Of a stretch of 64,000 bases of DNA, positions 1 through 13,300 are shown piece by piece (positions within the stretch are counted from its first letter, which is position 1; every line of letters starts with the position of its first letter). Source of the DNA: Ophthalmolycus amberensis (lineage: Eukaryota > Chordata > Actinopteri > Perciformes > Zoarcidae). The stretch covers positions 1 to 64,000 of the forward strand of contig JAFEUB010001125.1 of the NCBI GenBank assembly GCA_024529925.1. The letters run 5' to 3'. Both the position numbers and the translations under genes were made by a program. The notes beneath the pieces were generated by a model. The model did no database searches. It saw nothing but the letters and a program-made list of their open reading frames with translations, and was not told where the DNA came from.

Positions 1-128
1 CAAATGAGCAGTGGGAAACAAATATGAGTAGATGAGAGAAACATATTACTTTGATGCAGATTTGCTTTGAAAAACAAATAATAATGAAACTCACATGCTA
101 ATGAGCTTTTTAGTGCATAAAATGGATA

Positions 129-463
129 TTGAGTCAGATTGTAACAGTGCTTTGCACTGGCTTCCTGTCCAACAAAGAATTGACTTTAAAATCCTTGCTG
201 TTGGTTTACAAAGCACTGAATGGTTTAGGGCCAAAATACATCTCTGATCTGCTGCTACCTTATGAACCATCCCGACCCCTCAGGTCGTCTGGGACCGGTC
301 TACTTTCTGTTCCCAGAGTCAGAACTAAACACGGAGAAGCAGCGTTCCGTTTTTCTGCTCCACATATCTGGAACAAAGTCCCAGAAAGCTGCAGGTCTGC
401 TGAGACCCTCAGCGCCTTTAAATCAAGACTGAAGACCTTTTCTGTTTGCTGCTGCCTTTAATT
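129..463 (+). mobile_element. LINE (L2-like) ORF2 C-terminal fragment
   Basis: The frame ending at 461 reads as the C-terminal end of a fish L2-type reverse transcriptase protein, with the hallmark stretches LVYKALNGLGPKYISDLL, APHIWNKVPESCR and LSAFKSRLKTF. This segment follows the RT domain in L2/Maui-type LINEs. There is no upstream RT or endonuclease in the window, so the copy is 5'-truncated. Its 3' untranslated tail appears to resume at about 1594 after a nested insertion. It lies in what should be a large intron of the tacr3-like gene. The LINE assignment is firm; the clade name is from memory of similar teleost sequences. Confidence 0.75.
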
Positions 464-1585
464 CAGGGGTGTCAAACTCATTTTCACTCTGGGCCACATC
501 AGCATCACGGTCGCCCTCATAGGGCCGGTTGTAACTGTAAGACTGTATAACTAACTTCTCCCTAACATATTGTTAAATAACTCTCTCTGCATTTGATTAT
601 TGTTTATTCAAGTGTAAACATATTGTACATGCAGTTATATAAATGTAAAATGATATTTAAACACATTTCTGTTATTATAACATAAATCATTTTAATTGAG
701 GGTTAAGAAACCCACATTACTCTATCAAAGATCAAACTATTAAAGAAAATAACAAAGACAAATATCAAACACAAGTTATTACATTAACTTTGTTCAAAGC
801 TGTTTGTGTCACCTCTCTGCATCACTAATGTTCCTCCCTGTCGTCGTCCTGTGCATGGCATCTACATCCAAGAGCTCCTCACTGAGAGTCAGGTCTGATA
901 AACATGGATAGATGCTCTGTAATCCGTGTTGTCTGTGCTTTCATCAAGCAGATTAATTAAAAATACAAGTACCTGCTCGTCTCTTAGCTAGCTGTGTTGT
1001 TAGATTGCTGCTAGTTCATGAACTCGGTCTGCGATGGTGTTTCTTCACAAACTGACATTTGTAAAAGTCTGTATCTGGTCGGAGCACTGCTCACATACCT
1101 TCAGCATGCACTGGGCTGTAGCTTTTAGTAAATATATTCTGCTGTGATTGCAGTCTGCCTTTTAATTCTTGGACAATTTGATGTTTTTCTTGGAGGCTAA
1201 ATTTAGCTCCGTGTTTGGTGTCAAAATGCCGACGTGAATTGTATTCCTTCATCACCGACACGCCTCAGAACACAGAAGACAGACCCGTTTTTCTCCTTGA
1301 AGCACAAACATGTATTCGCTTTCCCATCTTTCATTACATTTTCTTCCCTCTTGCATCCATTTTTCTCTTCGTGGACATTTTGGGATTATTTGTCGATCTT
1401 TTTCAATCATTGGAAAACCACTTTTCGGGCTGTTGCCTCTCCTGTCCACCTGTTCTGATAGTTTTAATGTCGGTACACAAACAACATGCTATCTCATAAT
1501 TTCAACTTTCTATCTCATAATTTCGACCATGGGAATACTTTTATTTTCAAGTCTAACTTTAAATTTTTCCACAAAAACACGTGTG
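464..1585. mobile_element. Nested hAT-like insertion with 8-bp target duplication
   Basis: The octamer CTTTAATT occurs at 456-463 and again at 1586-1593. Between them lies about 1.1 kb that begins CAGGGGTGTCAAACTC, a typical hAT terminal inverted repeat start, and ends in ACACGTGTG, which pairs only partly with it. An 8-bp target duplication is the hAT signature. LINE tail sequence resumes after the second octamer, so the piece looks like a non-autonomous hAT element inserted into the LINE. No transposase frame is visible. The 3' terminal repeat is decayed, so the boundaries rest mainly on the duplication. Confidence 0.5.
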
Positions 1586-1593
1586 CTTTAATT

Positions 1594-1846
1594 GAACCAG
1601 ATTCAAGGATATTAATCAATTTCCTGCATTTCTGCATTTCACTACTGTATTTTATTTCTTACACTGTTTTTTATGTTTTAATGACTGTTTTTATTGTTTC
1701 AATGAATGTTGTTAATTGTTTTTAAATCTCATTTTCTTTTGCCTTATGTTTTGATGCTTTTACTGGTTTTATGTGAAGCACTTTGAATTACCTTGTTGTT
1801 GAAATGTGCTATACAAATAAACTTGCCTTGCCTTGCTTGCCCCAGC
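1594..1846 (+). mobile_element. LINE 3' tail (L2-like)
   Basis: Ends in the teleost L2-type tail: TGTGAAGCACTTTGAATT, then GAAATGTGCTATACAAATAA and CTTGCCTTGCC repeats. It is probably the 3' UTR of the fragment at 129-463. A second, inverted copy of the same tail lies at 13421-13540. Confidence 0.7.
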
Positions 1847-2768
1847 ATTTTTCTTCATCACTCCATTAAATGACTACTCATTAGTTAGGTTGAAGCCAGA
1901 ATAATCCTAAAATGTAAAATTTGATACAATAAGAACAAACATCAGCCAATTCCTGAATGCCACAGTGATTAAACAAGATCAACTGATTTAGCTAAAACAA
2001 AAGGTGAAGAAGAAAGAAAGAGGAAAAACAATCAGAGGAAGAGAGTGATTTCATTTGTTTTCTGTGCTTTTTACGGTACGCCCACCATAAACCCTGGCTG
2101 CCTGTCTACAACTTCTGTGTATCACAACAGTGTAACACTTCATGGACTGGACATATCCTTTCCAGTGAACCAACCCTATCTCCTCCTAACTGTACAACTA
2201 ATTTGCAAAAGCAAATACGAAACATACTGTATGTTGCCCTACTTACTTACTTTTCAAGACCTGCACTAAGCCTTTTTTCCCAGGACAGTGATGCTCTTTG
2301 GAGCGAGTCATTAAAATCCATTGCAAGATAGAATAAGAAAGCAGTCGGGGGTCTGAAAAAAGCTTTTATACAAGAATGGCTGGCACATGAGTGTAAGGAG
2401 CCTTTATCAGGGTGTGAAAAAGACAGAAATTCAATTTCTTGTTTTAGACAATCACTGGTGTGAAGCTAGACTGCGGGAGTTCATGTGACTGTAGTCACAG
2501 AAAGAAAGCAGCCAACTCCTGTTGTGTTATAGTGTGACTTGGTGAATGACCCTAAATAAATAGATTCTATTGTGATTATCATTATGGCTCAAGCCTGTAC
2601 ACACCTACACTCGTCTCTCTCATGCAGACTGATCTACTGACACCTGTCCCGCCAGGATAAGAACTGTCCGGTTATCTCTGCAAGTTAGCATGACACTCAC
2701 ATATACTGCACTGTTGTACTTCATTTTTGGAAAAATCTGATCTTGTAGAGGTAATCCATCCCAAGCTT

Positions 2769-2812
2769 TACACACACACACACGCACACACGCACACGCA
2801 CACACACACACT
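2769..2812. repeat. (CA)n microsatellite
   Basis: A run of CA dinucleotides with a few CG interruptions. Minus-strand Cys/Val-rich frames across it are artefacts. Confidence 0.9.
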
Positions 2813-3039
2813 TCAGACAGAAAGGAAGATGGACGATCGATGGTGCTTACAACACAACACAGATTGCCTTAGATAGCCACATGGCAGACTCATGATAGGT
2901 CATTAGTCACAGACTGACATTTCGAACGCACAGCCCCAGGCATGAGCTCAGAACTCACCACCTGCAGCATGATCATTGTATCCGGACCTGGACCTATAAC
3001 CAGATAGATAATTGATAATTATTACATTTTAACAGAGCG

Positions 3040-3180
3040 CTTCTATTTTAACCGGTGTAGCTTTTCTAGCTTTTACACCACTTGTTCAGCTTTCCAGGAA
3101 ACACACCGATCAATTACATGCGTTGTAAATCACGTGATGCTACTCAGCCAATCAAATATGTGTATTCCGATAAGCGTCGC
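3040..3180 (+). repeat. Dispersed repeat, copy 1
   Basis: Shares a clear block with 8720-8855: both contain GCCAATCAAATATGTGTATT followed by CCGATAA, preceded by TTGTAAATC, CACGTGAT and CTACTC. The family is not recognised; the divergence suggests an old interspersed element. Confidence 0.5.
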
Positions 3181-5349
3181 AACTCCAGTGACATATACAC
3201 ACACGGGAGAGAGACGGGGAGAGAGACCCAACAATCAGAGAAGTACGCGAGTCAGAAAGTTATTTCACATGTTGGCTCCAAAAAGAGAAATGTGGACAAC
3301 GAAACCAGAGCCTTTAACCAAGAATGGACAGACTCTTATATCTTCATTCTTCCTATGGGTATTTAAAAACCAGTGTGTCTCATATGTTCAGAGACCGTGG
3401 TGTTATTAAAAGAGGCAATGTGAAGCCCCACTAGGAGACAAAGCACAAATCTTTTGAGCAAACGTACCCACTCACATCCAAAATGAAGGCACAGAAAATA
3501 AACAATCTAAGAGCCCAATATGATCAGAATCCTAACACATGAATTCACTGCTCAAAAATGATGTCAACAAAGCGTAGAATAGAGCTGAAACAAGAGGTTT
3601 CAATAACCACAGATAAAGTCCCTGCACACAAATTTCTCTTTTTAGAAGATGAGAAGAATATAATATCGTGTTTTTTTTGATTGACCACGTCACACCTGAA
3701 TTAACTGAATTTAAAGCTGCAAGGCAAAGACGATTCAGTTCAATACATTTTTCTAAAATGAAGTGCTGTATTTTAAGAGTCACATTTTTCAAAGCTTTCT
3801 GTAATGTATTGTATAATCCAGCCCATGTTATACTTGAAATGAGAGAAGAACATATATTTATTATTAGAGGATGTATTTTTTTATAATTTAGCCAGTTCAA
3901 TTTGAAATCTGACAATAAATATTGTTGAGATATTATTCAATTGAACTTTCTATATTTGATTTGACAGTCAGCTGTTGACTACATACAGATGTTAATACAA
4001 CTGATAGGCTACTTCAATATATATATGGGACTAAATCATAGCGCAATTAAGACATCATTTTAATGTTCCGGACCTTTGCATGAGGAAATTATCTTTAACT
4101 CGACCTCGCTGAATTTCAATTGACTACCCCTGGTCTAGTCAATCTGAGTAGCAATAAAGATGATGAAAAATTAAGATGGAGCTTTTTATTGCTTCCTATC
4201 ACCTCACAGACCTGTGGTGGCTGCACAAGAAATGTATCATTAAAGGGGACACACTAGACAATCTTGAGAAATAATAACACTGTTCACCATCAGGTTGTTT
4301 TTGTATGAAATTACCACTTTCTTCTTCTTTACTTCAATTTAATCATTTCATTGCAGTGACCTTTGCCACTTTCATACCATCCACAAAAAACGAATTACTC
4401 TGTCAATTCCTTATGTGGGTTACAGCTTCTTTTGAAGATGCACAATACACTCTTCAATACACTCCATGGCTATGTAAACAAAGCACAGAGACGCAAAGAT
4501 TATAACACAAACACACACACACGAGAAGAGCAACTTCCTCTCATCCATCCTCTGCTCAGGTGGACAATACTTCACTATATCTTTACAGCTAATAGATGTA
4601 TGCTGCTATATTAATGCTCTGAATAGTGTATAGAGATCCTTTAAAACATTGCTGTTGAGTCTTTTAAATGCATGTTTTTTTTAATTACATTCACCTTCAT
4701 TATATCTTGAGATCAAAAAACCTTGTGAGTGACCCAGTTTTTTAAATTTACTTAAATAAACTCAGAGACACAATTATGACAATCTGGTGGATACTGAAGC
4801 TTGGTGATTTAGGCCTGGCCTGTAAATACTGAAAATATTTCAATGCCACACTATATACTAGTAGTATAAAGTACTATATACACTTGATGACAGACTGCTT
4901 TGGAATGCTACTGCTAATTAAATATCACCTAAAAGCAGCTAAATGGTTTTCCATGCATTGCTTTTTTCTCCGAATTGTATTTTTGATAATTTTTGCCAGA
5001 AGTCTGGAGAACAGTAAAAACAATGGCTTTTGAGTCAGCTAGCAGTGATGCTTAACACTGTTGCCACGGGCAATGTTCTCTCCTTTCTGTAACCTTTTCT
5101 GACCAGAGTCTGCGAGCAGAAAACTCTCAACCGGCATGACATTTATGCCTAAGAAAAACACACTGTACCATGTCAACCAGTGACGGCGACAGGGTGGAGT
5201 TTGAGAGAAAAACACGCTTCAGCTCAAGTTATAATTCAGACTTTACATACACAAAAAATGCAAACTGCATTTTGAAAGTGGCACTGAAATCACAACTACA
5301 TTAAGGCTGTTTGAAATATCCCAGTGAAACAGAGGGATGAATCATCCTG

Positions 5350-5352
5350 TGC

Positions 5353-5387
<35 letters not shown>

Positions 5388-5397
5388 CACACACATC
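5350..5397. repeat. (CA)n microsatellite
   Basis: CA dinucleotide run with one AA interruption. Confidence 0.9.
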
Positions 5398-6547
5398 CAG
5401 AAAAAAATACTCCTTTTCCCTTGACTCCCCATGAAGCCAGTACTGACTCCTCGGAAAAGACAGAACTTTGGACGCTGCATTCATGGGCAACGATTCTGTT
5501 GGTGCGTCGAAGAAATCATACAATGTGGTGAACGAATCACGTGCATATAAATGTCATCCAATGAAAATATCGACATCCATCATATCATCTATTGGAATTA
5601 ACTGACCCTGCCTGTGCCATTGATGCTGCAGTAGGGATTTATTTGCATTTATCGCCCTTTTATGACCTTGTTGTCTGCTGCAACATGTGTTTTCTCATAT
5701 TTTGTCATACTTCATTGCAGCGGTAAACAATCTTATTGTTAAAGCACGTCTTGAATGAGCCCCTGAGACAAAAAGGCCTCGATGTCTTGCAAAGTGCGGA
5801 GGAAGTCATAATGCCTCGAGACACTGTTGGTTTTCAGAGCTTGTCCGTGTTCACGGACAAAGAGTTGATTGAGGATAAGAGACAACTACAAAGGTTGTGT
5901 TCTGTAGAATTAAGCTTTTCCTCCCTGAAATGTTCACTGTGCAGCATGTTCACCGGCTGCACACGCATACAGAAGACAAAAGTCATTATTCTTGATCAAT
6001 GCAATATGCTGTTCTCACTTTTAAGTGTAAGATTTATAGAATCTTTTTTATTCAAACTTAAAGCAAATCCTTGTTATCTCTACCAGTGATGTTATATTCG
6101 TACCAGGTTGTTTATCAGCAGGATTCACTTAGTTTATTAATTTATTACATTTAATTCGATTTGGGGGTGGTCTGGGATTTCACCATCAGATAATAAATGT
6201 GTTCGCCACAGCAACAAAATGAACAGAGACAGAAACTAAAATCCAAATCCAAAAGGTATACAGTAACAATAAGATGGATAATTGCTCTACCCAGGGAGAT
6301 GCTTTTTGAATGCCTTTTAGTTAAAAAAATAAAAAAGATCAGATGATCCGTTTCCTATTCCTATTCCCAGAAGTGAGATAACAATTACCTGGAGCCCAGG
6401 GCTGTTCTGTGGCAGAACATTACAGGTTATTCCCGGGTCTCTGACTTTGATTCAAAGATCCTGTTCACAGTTACTAAGTGGGCCACCGCGGGTCAATATC
6501 TGAATTCTTGAAGGAAGGGCCCACCGTTTCCGCTCAAGCATGCTTAC

Positions 6548-6801
6548 CTTCCTTTTAGCCCTGAGCTGTCCGTGATAGTTATCAGATGAGTCTCCTGGGA
6601 TCTCCCCTCCCCACAGAGTCAGCCCCACGATGGTGTAAGTGATGCCCATCACCGCTAAGGGCAGCACGTAGACCAGAACTGTGACTATGATATGATACCT
6701 AGGAAGAAAAGAATGAGGAACGGCAGAAGTGTTTACATTTATAAAACAGTTATACAATATAATTTAACTACACAGTAGTTTTTATATTCTACCCAGGTTG
6801 A

Positions 6802-6866
<65 letters not shown>

Positions 6867-7348
6867 GGGTGTAACGGTTCACAAAATTCACGGTTGGGTT
6901 CGGTACGATACAGTGGAGCCACGGTTCGGTACGTTTCGGTACAGTAGAAAACTATAAATGCCAGAGAAATGTACTTGATTTTAAAATATATTTATTCATT
7001 ACAACTAACATCATGAAGTTATTCTTTGACTTTGAACAATGATGGAACTATACCTGAGTGACCCATCTTCTGGGGTGTCTTCTTAGCAACACATAAGCAT
7101 AATAAACTAAAACTGCTCCTTAATGTTATGTAGTATTGTTGCTTACATCTTGTATTGTTACTTACATCTTGCAAAAGAGATTTTTAATCTCAATGGGACT
7201 ACCTGGTTAAATAAAGGTTTTAAAAAAAAAAAAAGAAAAGATTTTTCTTTTTTATTCAAACGTATTCGGTTCGTCATGCGTACCGAACCGTGAGCCTCGT
7301 ACCGAACGGTTCAATACGAATATGCGTACCGTTACACCCCTAACATAT

Positions 7349-7382
<34 letters not shown>

Positions 7383-10300
7383 ATACACATTTAAATTAGA
7401 AAAATATCAACAAAAACTTTCATCACGTTGAACATAATTTTCTTTTACAGCACAAGCAACTCATGTCCTCAAATAATGGTAATTATATTTCAAATAATGG
7501 TAACAGTACAGCCAATACTGTGTGTGTATGTAACTGTCAACATGAATGTGAAGGGATGTGGTCCGTCACAGGCAATGTGATGCTCGTTAAATTAATAACA
7601 TTCGTTTCAAACATTTGTCTATGAAAGTTCACAAGGAATGACTTAATTTTACACCTGTGTGTACATTCAAAGTTATATCTGGATAATATTATAATTAACT
7701 TGTATGGAGGAACCTGTTAAAATGATCCACATTTGAACTTAGACAAAGCATCCGCAGCAGTTGGCTTAAGTGGAAAGGACTGAGCTACGCTGTCTGGTAT
7801 CAAAACAAGTAACAGCAAGTCACAAAGTATTTCTTACATGAAGGGGTCGTCGGCCATGCGGGGCCAGGCCACGTAGCAGAGGGTCCTGCGGGGCAGAGTT
7901 CGGGTGGTGGAGAAGTAGCAGAGAGGGAAGGCCAGAACCACGGCTAGACTCCAGATACAGACGATAACTCCTGTGGTGGCCTTCGCCGACAGACGAGGCT
8001 TCAGAGGATGGATGATGGCCATGTACCTATAGGTCAGAGGTCAGGAGGTTATAAAGACAGACTTGTGTTTAAAGCCTCAACAACTGATTAAATCTTTGAA
8101 TGATTGTTTTAATTTTTGTGGCAGTTTTCCCTCACACTTTTTGGCATCTGACACAAATATATGTTACAGAATAAAGTAACATATACTTGTGATAATGACT
8201 TGTTCTGAGCTGCTCAAATAAAGAGTAATTTCGCTAGGGAATCTATATTTTTTACATTCTTTACATTCTACAAGTTTCTAATGAGGCTTTCGAATGGTTT
8301 TTGAAGAAAGACCCAAACACAGATGAGGACAGGCACACTGGTGAAGTTCAATCACTTACTAAGAAAAAAGGCTTGCAGGCAGTGAGACCATACACAGGTA
8401 ATCAACAGGAGGGTAACAGGCTAGGTAGTAGGTAACGAAACTCCAAACAGCAATGATGATAATCTGACAAAGGATCAAATGAAGTGGACCTCTATATGTA
8501 GTGAGTGACTCATTAGACAATAAGAGGCAGGTGAGGCGGCGGGTGGGGAAGACCTGCTGAGCAGATGAAGGAAGTGGAAGCAGGTGTGTTGATGGTTGTG
8601 ACATTGAGATAATGGAAAAAGAGAAAATGTCAATGAAAAGTCTCTGGCTGTGGTCGAAAATTTTAAAAAGTACATCGGAAAGGTAATTAAGAATTATTCA
8701 ATTTTGACGGAGTGCTTACTATTTTCACCAGCGCAGGTTTTTTAGACTCTACGGTACTCGTTCAGCGGTACAGGTAAGACACCCACCCATGCATTGTAAA
8801 TCTTCTCACGTGATACTACTCTGCCAATCAAATATGTGTATTCCGATAAACATTGTGGCTTGAGTGAGAATCCTCGCTCCTCAGAGCAGAAACAAGAGCT
8901 TTGGGACAGCCGTCAAGATGGTGGAGCAGAACAACGATCCGGTTCAAGGATCGAGGAGCAAGGAAATGACAAATAAGAGACTTATGGGGCGTTCACACCG
9001 GTCGCGTTGATTTTTTGACGCGCGTCGAGATTACATACAAAGTCTATGCACAGACGCGATGAGACTGGCGCGCCGCGATTTTGCGATGGCGCGGCGCGTT
9101 GGACGCGTTATTGCAGTGCGGTGGACGCGGTGGACGCGTTGGACGCCGCAAAATCGCCAACGCGCAAGTTGAAATTTTTCAACTTCTGCGAAATAATCGC
9201 GTGACGCTGGGGCGCGATAGCCTATCAGCGTTGAGTTGCTGCTCCCGTCATCAGTGCCGTAGCTCCTGCCGGTGCTGAATCACAAACAACAATGGAGGAC
9301 AAATTAATAGTGGCGGTTTGTGGGTTCCCCGAGCTCTACGATACCTCATATCAATAGAGACCGGACCAAACTACGTGTATACATGTGTGTGTGTAAACCA
9401 TACGGTACAAACAATGAATAGACGCTGCCGTATTTACGTCTACGTGACGTTATTGAGTGCTGGTGGAGCTGCTACGATGTTAGCATAGCCTAGCACCGAT
9501 CCATCAGAGCTCCATTGAGAAGACAAGTAGCCTACAAATCGGCATCATTATGTAGTTATTTCGGAGTCCCTTTTTGTCGGAGAAGACAAGTACAAATCGG
9601 CATCATTATGTAGTTATTTCGGAGTCCCTTTTTGTCGGAGAAGACAAGTACAAATCGGCATCATTATGTAGTTATTTCGGAGTCCCTTTTTGTCGGTTTA
9701 TTTTCCGTTGAATCACAGCCAAATCAGTTTATGTTGTGTTCCTACAGCTGTAAACAGCGACCGGTGGCTTGCTAGACACAGTGAATACAGCTCGATACAA
9801 TCCACGGAGCTCCTCTGAACAATATTATGAACCAGACATGACTGCGTTTGGCATTCCGACGTTTGAGGGACTTCCACAACACGTACAAAGCAGCAATTGT
9901 CCTTATTCCTTTCACGGTTGATAGCGGAAAGTAATGGCGGCCAGGTGAATGGCTTCCAGTCGATAAACCACGCCCCCTCTCCGGCGCTACGAGATTTTGC
10001 GGCGTTTGGTCTGAACACGACCGGCGGCGCGTTGGACGCTTTTTTGCAGTGCGTTGGACGCGATTTTGCAGCGCGTCAAAAAATCAACGCGACCGGTGTG
10101 AACGCAGCATTAGGATGTACCCAGAGTCTTTCTCATTTCACGATTTTGTGCCACCTCGATTCCTCGCTCCTAGATTCTCCAGCTTGTGATCCGGAAATTG
10201 ATCTAAGCATTCCAATTCCTAAAATGCATCTCGAGGAGCAAGGATCAAGGTTCGAGGAGGCTTGCCGGAGAAGCTATGAGAAAGGAAACTTCCTTTGCGA

Positions 10301-13300
10301 AAGTGTTTTCAGCACACGTAAACAAATGAAAGAGGCGTGACACACAGCTGTAATGAGAATTTGAACAGCTCTTATCATGGCTGCCACTTAGACACTTCCG
10401 GGTCATTTCACAAGTGGCAACCTTCGATTCTGTAAAGTGAAGCCAATGAGGAAGTTCCTTAAACTTGCATTCTTTCTAATAGCCAGGAGTTTACAAAAAT
10501 AAGTCTGATTGTATGGAAGTCTATGAGAAAATGACCCTACTTCTCACTTCATCTATTACCTCAGTAAACATTGTAAATATGAGTTCATGGTCTCAATCGC
10601 AAGTTTTGAAATAACAAATAAAGCAGGTTATACTTTATGGAGTGGCTACCCTGTGATTGACAGGTCGCTATCACTACCAGAGCCATATGCAGCATCTCTA
10701 TGTCACTTCTTCCCAGTCCAAATATTGTCACTTCCGTTCACTGGTGGTAATGATTTGTATTTATTTCTAGGAATTACTGCCACCTAGCGTTAACTTAAAG
10801 TGTTACGGTTATTCGCCAGTATACTATATGTGTGGCACAAGTGACAGGAAGTAATGTATTCCTTTTCCTGGTTTTGTGACAACATGGCTCTGTTGTACTA
10901 GAGTGGTTGTGCAATAGCATCTTTGTCCATCCTGCATTTTCTGGCCCTCTGAGTGGCAATGCCAGCGAGTATAATTTCCTTTTATAGCTTTGGGTATTTC
11001 TGAGGGTTTATTTTGTTAGTTTATTATTAGAAATAGTTTGATGACATGTGCAACATGTAACTGATTAACATATGTAGATGGCACAGCAATGTATGTTTCC
11101 ATTATTATTATACACAGTCTTCAAGTTTGATCATAACTAATATGTGATTGTATGTTTTTTGCCTGTTTTGTAGTTTCTCACTTCTTCATATTAAAACCTG
11201 TCCATATACAACACGCTGGTCTGTTCCTTGGAGGAAGAGTATGAAGAGTTTAGCTGACTGCAAAGCCCAATACAGGGTCGACATTTTGTCGAACTGGTTG
11301 TAAAAAAACAAAATGGTGACGGCCAAAATGTCAAACTCAAGGCTTAAAAACAGCAGTCCACAAACCAATGGGTGCAACAGAAATATTGGAAAGCACTGTT
11401 GTATGTGATTATGTTTGAATATAATTTTCTGACCTAAAAACAATTTTTTTTTCCTACATTTTACTATTTTCTGCCTGTCCGCCCGTAAAAGTCCAATTAG
11501 CCGACACTGTGGTGTTTTGATTTTCACGGAATATTTTCAGGGAAATTGAAGGACGAGTCATTCCAAAAAACTGTGATGAGATTTAGTTTGAACCACACAG
11601 TGGTGCACTCAGAACAGGCAGGAGATTACCAGCTGAACACGAACCCAACTCAGGATGCTACATGATTAACATAGGCTTAGAGGCGCTAATTGAATCTTCA
11701 TAAGATGGTAAAGAATGCTTCTTGTCCTATCACTCTCTGAGGGCCAACAGCAAAGGTGCCCCGTCTATTCGCCAGTAATTGCTTGGCATTTATTCTGTGT
11801 AGCTGATTCTTGTGGTTGGCACTGTGTGAATAGATTGTCAGATGTCCAATCAAGTATGTGCCACAACAGTGTGTGTTATTTGGGATCCAACGGTGGTTGG
11901 TATAATGGACTTGTAACCACTGAACAATAACCACAATGCAAAGCCAGCCACACTTGAATAACATGATTACACACGCACTCCTCTTTGGTAGCCAAGGATA
12001 CACATCAAAGCACATTTACAGAGGTGTCAGCATCAACTGGACACAATCACAGAGACATTACAGCCGCAAATTAATAAATAATTTTAACAATTTTTTTTTG
12101 TTCAACATGGGGGTCTGCTCTGTCTCACTGTGTGAAAGCTTTCAGACCACATGTTGTTTGGAAGCCATGTCACCGGTGTGTGACCGACTAAACACTCACT
12201 TTATTGTCGCCTGGTGTTTCACGAGTAGAGATTACCTTGGATGCTGTGCGCATAATGTGGGGATACTTCACGCTCTAAGGCGTGAAGTATCCCCACATTA
12301 TGCGTACAGCTAAATATCAAGTATTGGCTCAGAGGAGAGGAGTTTGTTTAATGTTTCAGATACTTTCACTTCACAGCATCTTAGAAAATACTTAAATGGT
12401 CAGTTCAGATGACACCACTGATTTTATATTTCCATGCAGATAGTTTTGCTTTAGTTTGAACGAATGAAAGTTTTAAATGCAAATGACTCCTACGATAGGT
12501 CTGTACCACTTGAAATATTGTGTTCGTACTCAAGACAAAATTCAAAATACCAGAAAATTGGTGAAGGCGACAAGTTCTGAATCACTCAAACAAGCCAGTT
12601 AAGAACAAATCTGTCCATACGAGAAGTTCTTGCATGAGACCCATTGTCTCAGGAAAGACACTGCTGTTGTTGACTTTTTTTAAAGTTATTTTTGCTGCTG
12701 AAGCTAAATTCCATTAACCTATACGTTGAATTGGGGTGGATGCAGAAATCTCACGGATTGATACCTCAAAAACTGGTCAAATGAAACCAATATCGGAACG
12801 AGTATAGTGAACTGAAATATCGCTTAATATTCTGATGTGTACATATACATATATGCCACTATACCGTTGAAGACCCAATGATAAGACTGTATTCTACAAA
12901 GGTGTGAGTAATGGAAAAAGGCACGAGCCGTGTCATCACAAAAAGCTTCAAGGCATCGCCAGTTACCTTTCACACACCAATCTGCGTTTGTTTGGCTCCA
13001 GTGCCGAAGGAAACACACTTGGCAGTACAGAGTCAACAGGAAGGATGAATTCACTGATGATCACGAACTGTGGCCTCATGCCATTTCCAGACATCAGAGC
13101 GGAGACAGCAACATACTGGGGTTACGAAAAGCATGACCTGAGGTTACATCTACATCATGAAGGTCATGCCGATGTTCTCTTTCTCAGTACACCGTTGACA
13201 GAATCAAATAGACACAGCAAACCGAAAATACAAACTCATGGACGTTGCTGTAGAGGAGCCAAAATGATCACGGCCTCAGGAAATGCATTGCTCCCTGTGT

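Larger units (their letters stand above)
1847..6547. other. Non-coding stretch, probably tacr3 intron 3
   Basis: No convincing exon or conserved protein is seen in either strand. The stretch holds CA microsatellites (2769-2812 and 5350-5397) and one copy of a dispersed repeat (about 3040-3180). The open frame at 5736-6089 matches nothing I recognise and is probably chance. Since exon 3 of the receptor gene is at 6548-6698 and exon 4 is not found, this is most likely intron. Confidence 0.5.

Noticed and set aside
2620..2811. Frames over CA/GT microsatellites (also 5296-5531 and 29294-29546)
   Set aside because: Dinucleotide repeats give open frames without coding meaning.
5736..6089. 117-residue plus-strand frame
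   Set aside because: No similarity recognised, no splice or promoter context; not supportable as a gene.
1..6547. Search for tacr3 exons 4 and 5
   Set aside because: No minus-strand sequence resembling the TM6 CWLPYH or TM7 NPIIY segments was found, so they are taken to lie left of the window.
9081..9278. Arg/Gly-rich frame in GC-rich DNA
   Set aside because: Falls in the subterminal repeats of the Harbinger-like element.
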